A stretch of DNA of 64,000 nucleotides from Torymus aiolomorphi (GCA_036365515.1 CM070875.1:3011001-3075000); one strand, 5' to 3'. Shown: positions 8,948 to 24,425, numbered from the stretch's first letter. The notes: a model not told the origin generated them from the letters alone. Made by a program: numbers and translations.

Positions 8948-11630
8948 ATCGATAAGCGCCAGCGGGCGGGAGAGCGCTTTTACTTTGTAATTCGAAACTG
9001 ATACATGCGGGTGTTCGCTTTTTGCGAGTAAGTAAGCGGAGTGATTTGGTGGTCGAATTTGTTGCGGTGGGTGTACATGCGTACGCGGTTTGCGTCTTTG
9101 TTACGAATAATATTGGGATTCGTAGAAAATAGGTTTATGATGGGGCAAAAAAGATATGTAGAGGCTGTAGAACAAAAACGCGCGCAGATCGCGGCGTTGT
9201 GTAAGATTATATTGGGTGTTTCCGCGTATGGGTTTGGCGGCGTGGTGAATGCGTAAAGGTTCTGGAATTGGCTTTTTGTACAAAGGATCGTTGTAATAAC
9301 GTATAATTATATATGTGATTAAATAAGTTTTTTCGTTGTTTTTTATTAATTTGAAGTAGATTATAAAGTAGTAATGTATATACATTTCGAGAGCAGGGTC
9401 GTTAGCTGACTCATATATTAATTATTGTTATTTGTATACGCTGTCATAATTATGATTTAATTAAATTGCGTATAATAAAGTATCGACGTATACATTAACG
9501 ATTAACGTTGTATATATGTGTATACCGTCGGCACTAATTTATACGAAAAAGTGTGAAAAACTCGAAATCACAATAAGCAAACCAAAAATTCAGACATTTT
9601 CACTGCTCCAACAATAAACAGAGATATCTCACAACGTTTCCACAAAGCAAATCGTCCGACTCGAAACCTTTTTTCTCCACCAGGAAGTCCACCGACAAAA
9701 TCCCGCAACAATAAGCGTCCACCGTCGACGCATCGGCGTCGTCATCGCTCTACGGCGACCGTGAATGAAAAATTAAAAAAATTTGCATTATCCAAGCGCG
9801 CATTCCTGCGTTCAAAAGCAGGCGCGCTGCACTGCGTGACTAGCCGGACAACAATGCATAAGTAAAGAAGAAAAAAAAAAGGAGAATCTCGCTCTCGCGA
9901 CGCGTATATATATAATTGCGCCCGCGCTCGTTTAGCTCTCGAGTGCGCGCGCTGCGTGAAGATGTGTCTTTGTGTGCAGAGAGAGAGGGAGAGCGGAGTT
10001 CTCGCGCGTACGTACGACACTTGTTGAATGTGTTTTTAGGAATGGTTAGCGATTTTGAGATGATGAGGTGGGTACTTAGCGAGGGGAGAAATTATGCGGA
10101 TAGTCATGCCGTTCTTTTTTTTTCTGTGGAGCGAGGCTCGCGAGAGGCGAGAGATTGTCAAGCCGGCTTTTGTCGCGGCAGAACGTGTAATTCTGTAAAA
10201 GTTGTTGAGACGGATAATAATTGTGAAGCTTGTTTTGAAATCTTGAGAAAACGATTTGAGAAGAATTTTTAATTCAAACAATGATGCACAATTTTTATTT
10301 GACAATACGAAGAATGAAAAGTATATTTTTATAATTCTTACACCAAATTTCTTTTAACGATTTATTTAACAACTTGTACCGATAGGTACATCTAAAATTC
10401 GCCGATTCCCAAACATAACACAGTACCCAGTTCTAACAAAGAACCATCAGCGCATTTTAAAATCCATCTCCCAAGCACAACCTCACATACCGATCACCTA
10501 AAAATAGCTCACACGGCCGCCAGATTCATATCTCATCATCGCGCTCGTCATCCTCGTAATAAAGAATTCACATTTCAAAAATTCGCCTGAATTAACACGG
10601 CTCGCTCTCGCTCGTGTCTCCTCCATTCATCCTAAAAACGCGCTCTCTCCCCCCTCTCCTCGAGTGCATATCATGTCTCTGGTTAAACACGCGTATGGGG
10701 GAATCCACACACATCGCAGAGTGAGAGTGGGAGAGAGAGAGAACGCGAGAAAACGAAGGCGCGATTATCCGAACCAAGGCCGACGAGTGGCGGCGGTGGC
10801 AGTCTATACTAGCGCGCGCTCGCGAAACACATCACAGTCGGTCCCCGCGACAGATATCCACCGGCCGCACGCGTGTGTACGTATAGTTAGTGCGCGTATG
10901 TACAATTGTTGTTGTGCAGCTGTGCGGATATCGTATATACGCAGGTTTGTTGCATGGATTTCGATATATCTCGCGGGGCGATTTCTATTTTTAAGGGGCC
11001 CCGCGCGCGCTCGCGGTGTAGGCGGCCGCCGTTTGTTATTGTTTCTGCATGAGCGGGGTATTTTTAACGCGCGTAAAAGGGGGAATTTAGGGTGTGCGCG
11101 AGCGCCCGCGTATATAGTAGTATAAGTTAGTAGTGGTGGTATTACATTACAGTACAGTGCGGAGTTCGAGCGCTGAAAGCGCGACGAGAGATTTAAGCGC
11201 GCGTATAATACGATAATAATTCATATGGTAAAGATATGCTAATCGGCTGCTAATCTTCTGCGTCGCGGAGGAAAAAAAACGATTAAACAGGTGTGTGTCT
11301 GTGTGTGTATTGTTCGCAGGTTTTTTTTTCACGGGACGATGTTTGTTTTGAACTCGGGACCGATGATTTATCTCCGCATGCTCGAGGAAGGTTTCGGGAG
11401 TGTTGAGTAATATGTGGGAAGGTCGATTCACTGCTTATGTATGTGTGTCTGGTTCATTGATAATGTAATCGGGGAATTTCATGTTTAGGTATATGCCGCG
11501 TGAGGAAAAGTTATTTTTTTTGCTTCCTCCTAGAGGAAGCTTTGTGATAGTAAATTTTTGAGTTGTTGTAAAAACATGTTATAATTGTGTTCCGAGGTGT
11601 TAGGAATCAAAATACATGGTTTTTGAAAAA

Positions 11631-11634
<4 letters not shown>

Positions 11635-11678
<44 letters not shown>
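11635..11678. repeat. (TG)n microsatellite
   Basis: Uninterrupted TG dinucleotide tract of about 44 bases. Confidence 0.95.
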
Positions 11679-11682
<4 letters not shown>

Positions 11683-13312
11683 CCTGGATCTCAGCTTCTA
11701 CTCGGTCGTTTTTTACCGGACAGGTCTCATTTTTTTGTTTTTTTTGCGTGATGACGGGTCAAAAATCCGTTTTTTGATTGGGGCGTTCCGTTTTTGTTTT
11801 TTTTTCAAATTTTCGATTTTCTCAAATCTTTTTTTTTTATTTTTTTTAATGATAGGATCGAGTTATTCGAATCTGATGGGTAGCGTTCGAAAGAGAATTA
11901 AAATAATTATATTTTCTAAAAAAGAAAAAGTTTCTAGCTATCACGGTTCTTTTGTTATTAACAAAAACGTGTTTTTTATTTAGAAGCTTATAACTCCTAA
12001 ACTTAACGGTCAATTTTTTTGAGAAAAATCGTGATAATACAGAATATAAATAGCTATAATCTGTTAAAATTTGAATACATTCTGTAGGCTAGATTTTGAG
12101 TAAAAAATTGAAAAATGAAAAAAATCAGTTTTGTATGTCCAACGATTACAAGAGTAAAATTGACTTAATGGCTTCAAAATTCCTTTTAGAGGTAGATTTT
12201 TTTATAGTTCTCGGTCGAGTTCTTTGGGCAAAATGATTGGTCCATAAATTTAATTCGATAGTGCGAGAAGTAGGCACTAGAGAAGACTCTTATTTTCTTA
12301 GCGATGTTTCATGAAGTGTAAACTTATATCAAGTGTATACATTTTTCTAAAACCGAGTAGCACGAGCATTCTATACCGCTATATAGTATAACACTGCGGT
12401 TCATAATTATTTACTGCACATTTTATTGCGCCGCGAGCTCAATTTGCATTCTATACAACTATAAAAAGACTTGATATTCAATGCTGCCTTTTTATGAAAG
12501 TCATTATAACATTCCGAACCGTCGCAATTTCGCTCTCTGAATAAATATTTATTTCATGCTGGCACGCGCGCGCGATACATTTATTGCGATAATAAACTTA
12601 TTACTCGTATCATTAACATTTATATCAGCGAGCACCTCTGACCTGAATATATCGCACCTATAAAAATTACCCCAGCGCATCCCCACGCTAATCCATCAAT
12701 CATTGACAAATCCCAAACCAACATTATACTCTCCCCGCTCCCGTCCAAAGAAACCAAACACACCGATAGCCGCAGACATGCGCTCGACGTCCAAATTCAT
12801 CAGTCATTCACCCTCGAGTCTCTCTCCCAAACAGTATCACATTACCCGACCGCCCACGCACGCACAATCGCCCATCTGTATCCTCGCGTCTCTCCTCTCC
12901 CCCCACCCTCCGCGCTTGCCTCGGCATCACAAAATCGGCACCACACACCGCAAGAATAACATTTGTTTTCCTCTCGCACCGCCGCCGACGCTATACAACA
13001 TTATACACACACGTGCGGCTGCATTGCGCGCTCCTTGTACGCCTCCTCCTGCCCCCTCTTGCAAGGAATTTTCAGCCGCACGTATAGCGCAATCGTGAAT
13101 CATTGCCCGAGCATTCGCAGTGCGGCGCTTGTTACGTAAAAGAGATTCGCTCTCGGCGATGCACCGCGAGCCTGCACATAGCGGCGTGAATGACTGCGTG
13201 CACATTATTGAGGTATAGAAGCGTCAAGCTCGTTGTTGCTGTTGCAGAGCCGGCGACGCCCCGGCCGAGGTTGATAGAACGCTGCTGCTACTGCTGTGAG
13301 TTGTATACTTAG

Positions 13313-16300
13313 ATGAGGGAACAGGAGAGGATGAAGACGACGGAACATAGGGAGGCCGATAAGGGCCTGCCTAGCACGCTGGGCCTGATCGTCAGCATCG
13401 TGACGCACGTGCTGCTGCTGCTGCCGGTGCTGTATATCGTCGGACTCGCGTTCGATAATTACGAGCTGTTCTCGTGGCATCCGATCTGCATGTCACTTGG
13501 GGTGAGTTTTATTTTGTGTGGATAAATATAATGTAGGGTCGGTGTGAGTGTGTTTACCGATCGCGTGCTTTGATATTTTTTTTCTTTGTATATTTGTTTC
13601 GATTGTTTAGCATTTGTCTTTGACATCCATTGTTCTCTAACCGATTTTGATTAAAATGTGGAGATTGCAAAATTGAATTGGAATAACGAAAAATAGGATC
13701 TATGTTATATAGAAATTTATAAAGTAAATGGTTGTGTGACACGTCAATTGTATTTTTTTTTTCTAGTCAGAGGATTAGATCAGAATTACACGTTTTTGCG
13801 TTGAAGAAGAATAAGTATAAACTTGTTTTTCACTTGAATCGCGGAAGATTTAAATTGAAAATAAAATTGAGTGCAATATTTACGAGTCGATGGCCATAAT
13901 TTGCTCGAATCGCGGTATAAATCACTGCTGATTTAAATGTCCAGCGCAACTTTTACTGTACAACACTTGAGAAATTTACCGGGCGAGAATAGCAGTGTAT
14001 ACGCAGAGGCTCTGGCGATCCGATGATTTCCGCGGTAAATTTTCTACCGTCGTGATTAATTCTATCTGCGTGCAATTGGGTATGATGAAGTCATAAGCTA
14101 TTCTTTCGCAGCGCGCGCTCGCTCCTTTATGCTGAAAAATCATTAGCGCTGATGAAAAATGATTTAAACACTGATTGTTATTGCTCGCGGAGACTTAACA
14201 GTTTATAAAAAGAAGCACGACGCCTGTGGGTGTGTGTGTTGATTAAATTATTCGGAGTAATTAAGAGTAATTTAATTCTTGTATTAATTAAGCTGGATTA
14301 ATTTATGACAGAAAGTGATAAATTTAGTAGATTTTGGAAATGACTTTGAAACAATGTTGGTAATGGTGGAAGCATTAATTGTACGAGCTCTAGATTTATG
14401 CAGTTTAGGTCCAAATTAATCAATATTGATTTTACTGTTGCATAAATAGTGCATCTTACTGGCCTGCAAGAACAATGCTGCCACTTTGTTTTGGGGTCAA
14501 ATGAGCTCACGTATACGTAAAGTGTAGCAAAATTGCCGTTTCTTTTATATTTATCGAAAACAGCTAGATTATCAGCTTCTAAAAGTCGTTTTTAGTTTAT
14601 CAGGCAGTTAAAAAAATAGGCACTTCGAAGATATTTCTAAAAAAAAAAAAAAATAAGTGTGCCAATAATTGGATACATAACAAACATAAATGCTTGAAGA
14701 CACAACGAGTTCATATGTGACATTAAGAACAATTGCTGGAAATTGCTTTTAAAGAGGCCGGCAGCGAGGCCGTAGAAACGTTAAAAAATTACCCGTTCGT
14801 TCTTTTTTAATAAATTTCCCACCTTGACTCAGCGGATTCAGTAACGCCATAGCACAGCCTTAATAATTAGCTTCAAATAAATTCTTCAATGTTTCAGACT
14901 TCTCGGTATATTTGCTTTTTATAGTTTCTACGAATCTTCTGATCTTGATAGAAAGATTTTTAAAAATCTGCATACGTTATATCATTATGAATAATAGGAT
15001 AGACAAAAACCGTTTTTATTTATATGAAATACTAAGGTATTCCAGACAAAGGATGCAATACGTAATTTTTCTTCTTTGAAACATAAGCTTCTTATAGAGT
15101 ACTAAAGTTGTATGAAAATTACTGGTTTCGAGTAAGGAGTAATTTCAGATGCACAGTTGTTTGTCTAGGAAGTAAATAAAAATTTATGACTCCATAGGTG
15201 CATTCTAAAATTAACTGAAAATAGCATACCTACTCTTAATAAATAGCATAGAAGAATGTCTATGAAATTAAGAATTTTAATTTCTTCGCGTAAAATTTTA
15301 AGTTCACCTTATGACTTGAGATAAAACGTAAATCAATATTTTAATTAATATTTGTACATTGAAACAAAAGGAAACATTGTTAATCAATATGAAGTTTAAG
15401 GTTGTATTGGCTATAATGAACTTTATATTTCAAATATTAAACATTTTTAAGTGTACAATCAATTTAAAGAATGAGCTCCTTTTTTATAAAACTAACGTTT
15501 AATGAAAATGGCATATTTTTTATTTTTGAGTTAGTGTATCTGTCAAGAATTCAAGAACCGAATACAATTTGAAAATGGTATTGTTTTAAATACAATTACA
15601 AAATATCTTAGAACATAAGATGTTTGGAAGTCGAAATACTTCAAAAATTTCTATGCAATTCTTTATTTCTGTAAACTTCCTTGGTAGAAATGTTAATCAT
15701 AAATTACCTATTTTTTCGTTGACTTTATGGCTAAGAACAATCTTCTGCTTTTATTTGATAATTACGTACCAATTTAAAGTAAATTTTGGTATTTACATTT
15801 GACAATTTATTATTGATATTTTAAGTACTAGTAATACTTTTGGCTGCATTATGTTATTGTTGGATATTGATTTTTATTAAAAATGTTTCCATTTGATTAA
15901 CATATTAACTAAAAAATATCCTTAACTTCCTGCCATGGTTATATAATGAAAAAAATAACAAATATTGTTTTATATTTAATAATTAACAATTCATCTTAAG
16001 CGAAGTTTTGTTTGGCTAATGATTAGGAAACATATTTGGAATATATTTAAGTTTTGCATTGTTTAATTGAATTATTTTTTCCAAACTTCAGTCAACCAAA
16101 ACATTTCCCCAAATTTTTCAAACGGAAATCAAAAGTAACTCTTAACTGCAAAAACATATCCAACCTTTATTTTACTTTCTGCAGAAAATCTTATTTTCTC
16201 TCGTAATCCATTCTAAAACATAACTTTCGAAATCTTTTCTCCACCTCAATAACCTAAACCACAACCAATCAACGGCCCTCTTTTTCCAGGCGGGTCTACT

Positions 16301-16838
16301 GATCGTGGAAGCCGTTTACGCAATCTCCGGCGAGGCCTACGTCTCGAAGAAAGTCTCCCGTTCCAGCCGCATCACCCTGCACTGGATCCTACACGGTCTG
16401 GGCATCTGCCTCCTGACAATCGGCCTGGTGATCATCATCGTGAACAAGAACCACAAGGGCTACGAGCACTTCAGAACGCTCCACGGACAACTCGGCCTGG
16501 CCACCTTCGTCATCACCTGCTGTGTCGCCGCGTTCGGCATCCTTGCCAACAACGCCCACTGGCTGTACCCCAGGATCCGACCTGTTCTCATCAAAGTCGT
16601 TCACGCGTTGGCGGGCATAGGGTTGACGATTTTGCTGCTGGCAACGGTGATAAACGGGACGTACAACAGGTGGTGGATGAAAATCGGGGCATCGGAGACC
16701 GGCAGAAGTCTTGTGTTAGCGTCGCTGGTTGTTGCCATGATTCTGGTGCTGATCAAACCGCTGATCGGGGTCGTGGCGAGGATAAGAGTGCTGGCGAGGC
16801 CACCGCCGTCCGCGCAGAGCACGAATAACAGCACGTGA
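13313..16838 (+). CDS. Cytochrome b561 domain-containing protein 2-like transmembrane reductase
   Basis: There are two coding exons: 13313-13501 (63 codons, donor GTGAGT) and 16290-16838 (acceptor tttttccag; 182 codons plus TGA). They join in phase 0 into a 245-aa protein. A TAG directly precedes the ATG in frame; a second Met at residue 7 is an alternative start. Six hydrophobic segments fit the b561 core. Candidate haem ligands are His56 (SWHP), His94 (LHW), His128 (TLHG) and His168 (VVHA). The spacings 38, 34 and 40 nearly match human CYB561D2, which I recall as 38, 34 and 39. Family members transfer electrons across endomembranes, typically from ascorbate. The C-terminus has an unrelated proline/serine/asparagine-rich tail. 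Likely poly(A) signals (AATAAA) lie at 17055 and 17071. Its only intron is 2.8 kb and AT-rich. Confidence 0.88.
13502..16289 (+). other. Intron of the cytochrome b561 gene
   Basis: The 2.8-kb intron has a GTGAGT donor and a tttttccag acceptor. It is AT-rich with no long repeat, no RNA gene and no coding segment that I recognise. Confidence 0.7.
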
Positions 16839-17130
16839 TGGGGTGGGTGCTAAAGTTTTTCCTTTTGTTTCTCGCGAGGTTTTGATGGGTGTGAGGATAA
16901 GGATTGGGTTGGTTTGAGCAAAAGAAATTCTTAGCCCTTTCATTCTCATTGTTTTCATGTGGCACACTTTAGAGATATCTCATTTTTACAGCAACTATAT
17001 TCAACTGTTAATAAGTTCAGTACACAGTTAAACAAATTTTTTTTGTTTTTTTTAAATAAAAATAATTGAGAATAAATTGCAACTTATTAAATTATGAAGA
17101 AAAAATTGAAAAAAATAAAAAAATAAAATA
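16839..17130 (+). other. Probable 3' UTR and poly(A) signals of the cytochrome b561 gene
   Basis: Sequence after the TGA becomes AT-rich and contains AATAAA at 17055 and 17071, with further A-rich variants to about 17130. The exact cleavage site cannot be seen. Confidence 0.5.
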
Positions 17131-17759
17131 AAGAAATAATAATGAAAGTTGGCAGGTCGAGCGTTGCTACATTATATTTGAACTAGTCAATGAAGACACT
17201 GAAATGGAAAACAATCGACCAACCCAATCGTGCAGCGCCTGAAAGCATAAATAACAATAACAAACCTCGCAGAGAGATGAAGAAAGACGAGAAGAGAGGC
17301 GTGAAGTGTCGCCGCATCATCCTCTCGAGTGTTTCCAAAGATACGTATTAAGCAATGCCTTCTTCTCTCCTCACTTTTCTCTTACCCTTTTTCCTCTCCG
17401 CCATAATATACGATGCACAGCGTTAATGCAACAATGCATACACATATATGCTGCCGTACAATAATAGGCGTGTACTGCGCGCGCCGCGCCACGTCTGTCG
17501 GCGGTGCGCGAAAGTTTCTATTGCCTATTATAAATAGAAAAAAAAATCAGTCGCGTGAGGAAACGAAAGACTATAATACTATTGCTGCACGTTGAAATGT
17601 TGCGCTTTTGTCCTCGTGGCGCGCGTTTTTCCGATTGCGTTCGTTATTTTGATTAATTGGATTTTGTGATGTGTGCGTATATAGGGAATGCGTCTTCTCT
17701 TTTTATTTGCATTCATATATACATCTACAAACCGGGGAAAGCTCGATATCGATTATATT

Positions 17760-17889
<130 letters not shown>

Positions 17890-20721
17890 AACGTAAATAA
17901 ACGTCCGACGCCAGTAAATTAACTCTATACGTATATTATAATAGAGACTAACGTGTATTGCGTAAGCTTCTGTCAACGCTGCTGTTGTGTGTGTGCGATA
18001 TGTCGCTGTTCTTTTTTTTTTAATTGTTCGAACGAAGGGTATACTTTTATACGTACTTTACAAGTGTTAACGAAAAACGATGCAGTAGTCATCTTTTCGA
18101 AGCGAAGAAGAAAAAGACAAGAATATTATACACGTATATATATATATATATATAATACACATGAGAGAAAGAGCACAATGTACTAATTCTAGGGTATTAC
18201 CTTACAATTATTCTCTTTGTATTAATCCGCCGACGCTTTTTGTCCGAGTAACAGTATATAGCATAGAGGTCAACAGTATCGTTAGATAAAAAAAAGAAGC
18301 AGTTTCCACGCGTTACGTAACCGCGTCGTATATATACGGAGCGTATTCAGCGCGCGTTATCACGCGCGGCGTGCGGCGCTTCCGTACCATTTGCGAAATC
18401 GAAAAAAGAAATCTCGTCGCAAGTATACCGCAGCGTTGGATAATTGCATACTTATATATGTTTATAGCAGTGTGCTCTGTTTATGTTTTTATATTAACAA
18501 GTATACTCTTAATTTTGTATTGTATTCGTATTGTTGTAATACTTATTTAGGGTAGAAAATATTATATGAAGAAAAATGTGTCTAATACTCGGATAAGTAA
18601 TGAAGAAGTGGGAGGTCCTTTTGTATCGTCAACCATATATCAACACTTTATTAATCTTACACGTATCATATACATATACACAGAATATAATGTATATATT
18701 TTCTTTCATAGTACAATATATTTGCATTAATGGTACATTACAACTCTGTCAATGTTCTTAAATTAAATACATCTGCTTTTGGTTGTTTTTTTTGTGTGTA
18801 ATACAGTCAGCCATGTTACAAGAATACTTTTTTTTTCTTATCGCAACAAAATTCTGTTTTTGCCTTAACATTACGTAACAACGTGTATACATATATATTT
18901 ATTTTTATACATATATAGATCTGCATCTATTTTTTATATGTAAAAACGCGATGTGTACAATAAAATATTTCTTAAAAACATAATGCTATGTATCTGGTAC
19001 ATAATCCTTTTGTTTCCCGTGCTAAAAAAATATTCTTCCTCTGCGGCGTTCGCACAAGCGATAAAAAAATCGATACGGCGCATATTTACCAAACATAGCG
19101 TACATTGTAAAACAGAATGGCAAACTTATTTGCAATTCCGTTACATTAACATAGACGTAATAATCCCGCGGCCATTTAGCGGTGAATTCAGAGTCTCTCG
19201 CGTATTATCAATCTCAAATGCGGGGTTACATAAAGTACAAAGCAATCATAATTGAAATCGCGAACGGGCATGAAAAATCAAAGACGTATACGAACGTAAC
19301 GCGGCTTTCAATACTTTTTTGTATACATCACGTCGCGATAATTCCTAATTTCATTTTTTTTATTCGGCTTGTCTCTACATTGCTACGTAAAAATATATCC
19401 CTGTCCACACGATACTTCTTTACTTTTTTTTGTTCCCTCTCTCGTATAATTTCCTCAATAACTTCACTGCCCTGCGAGTAAAGCGATTTAGTTGCACTCG
19501 CGTGTATGCATGTTATACCGGGCGAGGGGGATAAATTTTACGGAGATGATGTAATCTCGATAATTTCGAACCTACTTTACAGTACTCTAATGTCTAGATC
19601 ACCACGGTTCTTGTTGCTTTCTTTCTGCATGGTTTTGTTCTGCACATGTATTCGTCAGGGAAAAGATTTATTTCAGAGTTGATATTCGCGTCGGCTGTAA
19701 TTTACTCGTCCCCTTATTATTCTGTTTTATCTTTTTGAGTTTCGAATTGTAAGTTTTTTTTGTGTCATTCACTCGTCCACAATCTTCCACACTACGTCGC
19801 TACATCACACGCACGCAATATTCATGTACGAGACCCGGAGTTACTCTCGCGCTACTCCCTCTCTCTCTCTTCGCTCTCTGCGAACTTTGACACTCCAAAC
19901 AGAATGAAAAAAAACACGTCCGACTGACGCTTTAGCTCTACTATATAATACGAGGTCCGGCTACTCTTCTAAGTTAATTTTTCTTCGTGCCACTAGTTGC
20001 GGTAAAATCGTGCTCCAACCAAACGTAAAGAGCAAATTTTGTTACCGTCGATGATAATCAATCAAACCAGTTTGTATTGTGCTGCGGTAGTGAAACGAGG
20101 TCTGTGGATGTCGTCATTTTATTTTGAGAACTTAACGTCACTTTCCGTCGAACTCTTTTACTCGTACAGTATTTAGGACACATTACTTTGTACTGTCTGC
20201 TCTATATTTTTCGGTAGCTCACTTGTAAGCTCAGAACACTTAGCCACGCGGCGCGCGCGCACGCGATTACTCGGGGGCGGCCGTTTTTTTTTTTTTTATT
20301 ATATAGTCGTCGCTGCTGATCGAGTTCGTTTACGTTAACGTAATTATCATTAGTATTTTTTTGGTTTATTTTTATTTTCAATTTTTTAAAACCTCTCGTC
20401 GTTATTTATTATTAGTATTTTTAATTTTTTTTGGTAATTTTTTTTTATATTTAAGAAAAAATTCGCGAAAACCACGATCTTTTCGATCTTTTTTTTTTCA
20501 TCCTCGATAAAAAGAAGGTCTTAACAATTTTCTAAAACCGAGTGCTTCATTCTCCGCGTCTTTTATTTTTCTTTTACCTCGCATTCGTTTGAAGGTTGAC
20601 GTCTAATTTAACAACAAATGACGTGCACCATGTTTGGGTACTTCATTCGTTTTACACGCGACGTTTTTGCTCTTTGGTAATATGCCAAGTGTTTTTTGGG
20701 TGGATGCTACAAAAAATTATC

Positions 20722-20725
<4 letters not shown>

Positions 20726-20810
<85 letters not shown>
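20726..20810. repeat. (TA)n microsatellite
   Basis: Uninterrupted TA tract of about 85 bases. Confidence 0.97.
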
Positions 20811-20812
<2 letters not shown>

Positions 20813-23800
20813 TTAACGTACAACCACGTAATCTTATATCTGCTCTGCATAAAGCACCGTATGAGTATCATAAGTTGTACTTTATACACTTCCTACTTCG
20901 CCTTATTTTGATACTTATATTTCATCTTTATTAGCTACAGTAATTTAATACTGTATACATTATATCCGCGCAGGACATTTAATTCATTTTGATGTGCTAA
21001 CTAGATCAGTCACTCGTCTTACACTGCATGTATAGAATTATTTCTCTGTTTTGCTCTCATCGACTCATCTCATCGTCATCATTATATTTATCAGGAAAAA
21101 ATATCACTATTTGTTTTGCGGAAAAATACCTTTTAGCCCGAATTATTACAGTAGCATGTTTATTTTATCTACATACATTAACTTGTGCAACAAATAAATT
21201 TTTACTTCATATTTATGCGAATTTTTCGCAACATGATGAACCCTCGCAGACACACGCACTCATCTGACTTACTTGTATATTCACATGCACACTTTTCTCT
21301 CTCGCGGTCATTGAACAATAACAAGAGGTATGGCGTTTCTCACTGGTTTTTTTTTTTAATAATATTTTATTAGCGTGAAATGCACCAGACATTTTATTGT
21401 AGTTTCCGATGAGTACATAGAGTTTATGCATCTCCTCTCCTTTACGTCTGTACTGCATCAGAAACAAGATTCTCTTCAATTCCGATTTAATTAATTACTA
21501 TATAGTATATTTTTCTCTCTATTAAACGCAAGTATGGGCATAATTCAGGTTTTTTAAACGTACAAATCTTTTTTTAACTTATTGCTTGAATACATTCAAA
21601 CTTTTAATAAGTAATCATAAAAATTAGTACACAAAAATAAACAATTTTTGTCGAAGGCCTTTTTTCTCATTCTAACCAAAGTTTTATTATTTAAAAAGCT
21701 GTTTATGGAAAATATACAGTCACCTGCAATAGAGACAAATGTTATAATTGATTGTTTTATTGTACCAAGCCATTTAAATTAATATTGTTGAACTTGAAAA
21801 TATAAAATAAAAATTGTTTTTCGATTTGACTGTTGTATGATTCATTGAAAGTGTTTCAAAAATATTTTATCAACACTGTTGTTAAGGCATCATTTTCCTC
21901 AAACAGCTTTTTGTAAATGCATCCATAAAGTGTAAATATTAAATAAAATTTTTCAAATCCTAACGTTTTATGAAAAAATAATGTTCTGTTATATTTATAA
22001 AAAGGAAAAATAAAGTTTCGTTTAAAAATTCTGAAATTTATCAGTCGTCTTACTCTTTATAAACTGAGTTATTTACACTCGTGCTGGAAAAATACATCTA
22101 CCACTTTCTCTTGGCTATTGAGAACAAATATTCTTCGTTTAGTTTCATTAATTCTATTGTATAATTTGAGACTGCAATTCTGTTTCATGATAAAAATGCA
22201 AATCATGATTGCATCAATGCAGGTATGTATAAATATTGAAATCAAGTCTCGTATCAAGAGAATATTTCATACTTGACCTTCTTTCCTAAAAAGAAGTTCT
22301 TATGCCACTGTATATATACTCATGAAGAACTGCGAAAGTAGTTTTTAAATTATTTTTAGGAACTCGTGTCTATATCCACCTAGAGACTTTCAGATTTCTT
22401 AGTCGAAAAAGGTAATCTAATAAAAATTGAAAAAAGATTTTTCAGTAAAACTCTAGTCGTACAAAATCAAAGGCAGAGATCGACGGACGTTTACTTTTTA
22501 TATTAATTTTTCTCCGAGTTTATGTGTGTGTGTGTGTGGTGTGTGTGTGCCAGTATCTTTTAGAGCAAAAAATAAAAGTTGAAAATACACGTGTAGCTTA
22601 GTTCCTATAGGGAAGGGACAAGATGGTTTACATATTTTGCACGAGTACAAACACTTTTATTCCACCTTATAATCTAATATTCATCTCAAAAATGTGTGTA
22701 AATGAATAAAAAGAAAATGAATGGAAATAAAAATGGCTCCATGAGATCTACACACACTGTATACTAATATTTATACAGATAATAACAGACGCGAATGAAA
22801 CCTTGCTTAATTTGGTTACACATCGCATTTTTCTCGAACACATACCTAAACATTTTGTATATTTATATATTTATATAGACGCTCTGCTTGAGTATCACTA
22901 ACGTTAACTTATAATCACTGTTATACTTAAAAAATAAAGGATCACGCATTTTTAAGGTTCATTTTGGTATTGACTATCGACATTGAACGATTCAACTCCA
23001 TTTTTTGATTTCTTCATCTATAAATCTATTTACGCTGGTGATTTGCGCGGACTTATAGTTTTTTTTAATAATGTTTATTCCCACAGCCCAATTTTATGCA
23101 GATTTGTGCTAAAATCTGGATAAAAAATATACAGTTCTAATTCGTTGAGCGCAAGTAAACATATTCTTTGTATTTCTGCACGTGAAATTATAGAGTATAG
23201 TGCTTGTTTTTGTGAAAAAAAAAATATATCAAAAGCCTCGAATGCGTGTGCCATTTTGAAAATAGAGCAGACTTGACTTGCATACATTTTTTTCTCCTAT
23301 ACGACTTTACGTTACATCATCCGAATTCCGTCAATGAAGCAGTGAATTTCTCTAAAATTATGGATTTATTCTTTTTTGTTTCTTACTTTGATGCGTTTAT
23401 TTACAACTTTAAACCAGTTAAAGTTTTAAACAAAGTAATTTTCTTACAGTTCTATAATTTCTTCGTTATATTCCATTCTACTTATTTAAAAATAATTCTT
23501 ATCACTTATCTCCAACAAGTAAAAACTAGTTGCAAAACAGTAAAATCTCTTTTTGCTTTATCTTAAATAATCGGTAAATGGAGACTTTCCGCGATTCATT
23601 TTTTAAGTAATACTTAAGTGTAATATAAGTATGCGTGCCAAAAAAATTTTCTTCTTTCATGTTTGCACTCGACAAAGCAGGAAGCGACATCTTTAATTTC
23701 TGTGTTATATGTATAATATATATCCTATACTTCACCTTGATTAAATTTAAAATACATTATTCGCAAAATTTTCTCATTATTCCAGTATGTCCAATGAATT

Positions 23801-24425
23801 GTCAATTTTTTTTCTCGGTATTATTAATAATCACCTTTGAATTTAAAAATCAACAATTTTTACATAATTCCTCAATTGATTGTGAAAGACGTATATGTAA
23901 CATTTGGCTCAGGGTACATACTTTTTACACGCGCATCAGCAGTGTTGGTTTTTGGCGTATTTTAAGTACAGGTATGAATGATTTACACGTAATTGCAACT
24001 CAGACGAATTGAAATTATGTCGGTAGAAAACTTTTTTTTGTCTTTTTTTTGTCATTTTCTTACTAAATCCTTTTATTCACTGGAAAAAAAGTTAGCTAAT
24101 TTTTTAAAACAATCGCCATGATGATTTTCTTACTGACATATGAGGAGTTAGATAACAAATCCAGTTTATTATATTTTGTAACAATAAAGTGTGTCTGGCA
24201 AAGTAGTAATACTATTGTAACTATAAACTCTTATCCGTATTACATTAATTAAAATATTATGAATTTTATCAAAGACAATTACAACTCTCCAACTATCATC
24301 AAAGTTTGAATGCTCAATTTTTCGTACATCTCAACTACATTCAAGCTTTTTGGTAGAAAAGCTAACACACCACTATTCAAACAATAATGTAGAAATGGGG
24401 TCAAGTGCGCGTAGAAGTGCATTAA

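Larger units (their letters stand above)
8509..13312. other. Divergent intergenic region between dynein-like and cytochrome b561 genes
   Basis: This 4.8-kb spacer separates two divergent start codons. GC- and CpG-rich blocks at about 8590-8720, 9700-11200 and 12700-13300 are likely promoter and 5' UTR sequence. It also holds a (TA)n tract (8859-8944) and a (TG)n tract (11635-11678). The part from 11690 to 12660 is AT-rich without visible genes. The longer ORFs here (9916-10272, 10664-11125, 12703-13098) are arginine- or proline-rich readings of CpG-rich DNA with no recognised domain. Confidence 0.5.

Noticed and set aside
10664..11125. 153-codon ORF in the CpG-rich spacer
   Set aside because: Arginine/alanine-rich reading of GC-rich DNA with no domain and no splice or context support; more likely promoter or 5' UTR.
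16389..16834. Minus-strand ORFs opposite cytochrome b561 exon 2
   Set aside because: Shadow frames of a GC-rich coding exon; the plus frame carries the conserved histidines and membrane segments.
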